DNA of 22,320 nt from VFMC01 sp037131575 (GTDB lineage Bacteria > Actinomycetota > Acidimicrobiia > Acidimicrobiales > Ilumatobacteraceae): contig JBAXQV010000027.1 of NCBI GenBank assembly GCA_037131575.1, positions 1 through 22,320 of the forward strand, given 5' to 3'. The notes below the pieces were generated by a model that saw nothing but the letters and a program-made list of their open reading frames with translations, made no database searches and was not told where the DNA came from. This document shows positions 22,076 to 22,320 of the stretch, in pieces. Position numbers and translations under genes: made by a program. Every line of letters begins with the position of its first letter. The stretch's first letter is position 1.

Positions 22076-22320
22076 TCAGGGAACGTGACGATGCAGGAAC
22101 GCTTCGGTGCGGGCATATTCGTCGAGTTGATTCACTCGCTGCCGGAACCCGTGGCCCTCGGCCGGGTACACCAGCAGCTGAACCTCGCTGCCGCGTGGAC
22201 GGATGCGTTCGACCAGTAGGCGACTCTGGCCCACCGGCACCACCGGATCGTCTTCACCGTGGAACACCAGCAATGGGGTGGTGATGCGTTCGGTGAACCA
22301 CACCGGCGAGCGCTCGAGAT
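22076..22320 (-). CDS. C-terminal end of an S9-type (prolyl oligopeptidase-like) alpha/beta hydrolase, partial
   Basis: Only about the last 80 residues are in the window; the gene continues beyond its right end. The fragment shows the closing part of an alpha/beta-hydrolase fold. TTPLLVFHGEDDPVVPVGQS carries the catalytic aspartate after the HGEDD turn, and YPAEGHGF carries the catalytic histidine. The spacing and the VPVGQS and EGHGF wording are typical of the S9 prolyl oligopeptidase or acylaminoacyl-peptidase family. The nucleophile serine is outside the window. The frame remains open to the last base with LERSPVWFTERI, matching the usual sequence before this strand, so this is the tail of a longer gene and not a short independent one. 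Confidence 0.85.
   Translation of the reverse strand, partial: LERSPVWFTERITTPLLVFHGEDDPVVPVGQSRLLVERIRPRGSEVQLLVYPAEGHGFRQRVNQLDEYARTEAFLHRHVP

Noticed and set aside
1..22320. tRNA or rRNA genes, insertion sequences, CRISPR arrays, phage or integrase genes
   Set aside because: I saw no cloverleaf-like segments, terminal inverted repeats, transposase motifs or regularly spaced repeats. Gene content and composition look uniform and chromosomal.

Overview
The window is a very gene-dense stretch of a high-G+C chromosome (24 protein genes, no gap above about 170 bases, no RNA genes, mobile elements or CRISPR seen). The order cysteine desulfurase, mnmA, MetE-like protein, ligA is characteristic of Actinobacteria. 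The Asp-type MurA and the many GTG starts preceded by a TANNNT box 6-8 bases upstream fit the same phylum. The overall flavour suggests the class Acidimicrobiia (for example an Ilumatobacter relative), but that placement is inference.

Layout. 1-4717, mostly minus strand: the start of ligA, a MetE-C-like protein, mnmA and a cysteine desulfurase (tRNA thiolation and Fe-S sulfur supply), with an unrecognised membrane protein inserted on the plus strand at 1575-2510. 4793-8204, plus strand: a SAM methyltransferase, then a probable operon of galT, an SRPBCC protein and a sarcosine-oxidase-like flavoprotein. 8197-14817, storage glucan block: glgB on the minus strand with azlC and azlD directly downstream. 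Facing away from it on the plus strand are a GT4 glycogen-synthase-type glycosyltransferase and an alpha-glucan phosphorylase. Branching, synthesis and breakdown are therefore all encoded within 5.6 kb around one 49-bp divergent promoter region. 14824-16829, minus strand: a NifU-like Fe-S protein, MeaB and an enoyl-CoA hydratase. 16898-18943: a lipoprotein with a possible cupredoxin-like C-terminal domain, a tiny one-helix membrane protein, and murA in the opposite direction. 18977-22320: an MFS transporter with an unusual N-terminal extension, a protein with a C-terminal J-domain, an acidic protein with an internal duplication, and the C-terminal end of an S9-type serine hydrolase.

Two organisational features stand out. 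First, nine genes have a TANNNT hexamer ending 6-8 bases before the chosen start codon, the arrangement expected for leaderless mRNAs. Second, all five convergent gene pairs overlap or lie within 6 bp of each other, leaving no room for ordinary intergenic terminators. The most interesting protein-level observations are the predicted fosfomycin-insensitive MurA (Asp for Cys), the MetE-like protein lacking its last zinc cysteine, the MFS N-terminal extension, and two pairs of neighbouring proteins of unknown function. I found no clearly novel multi-gene defence or biosynthetic system.
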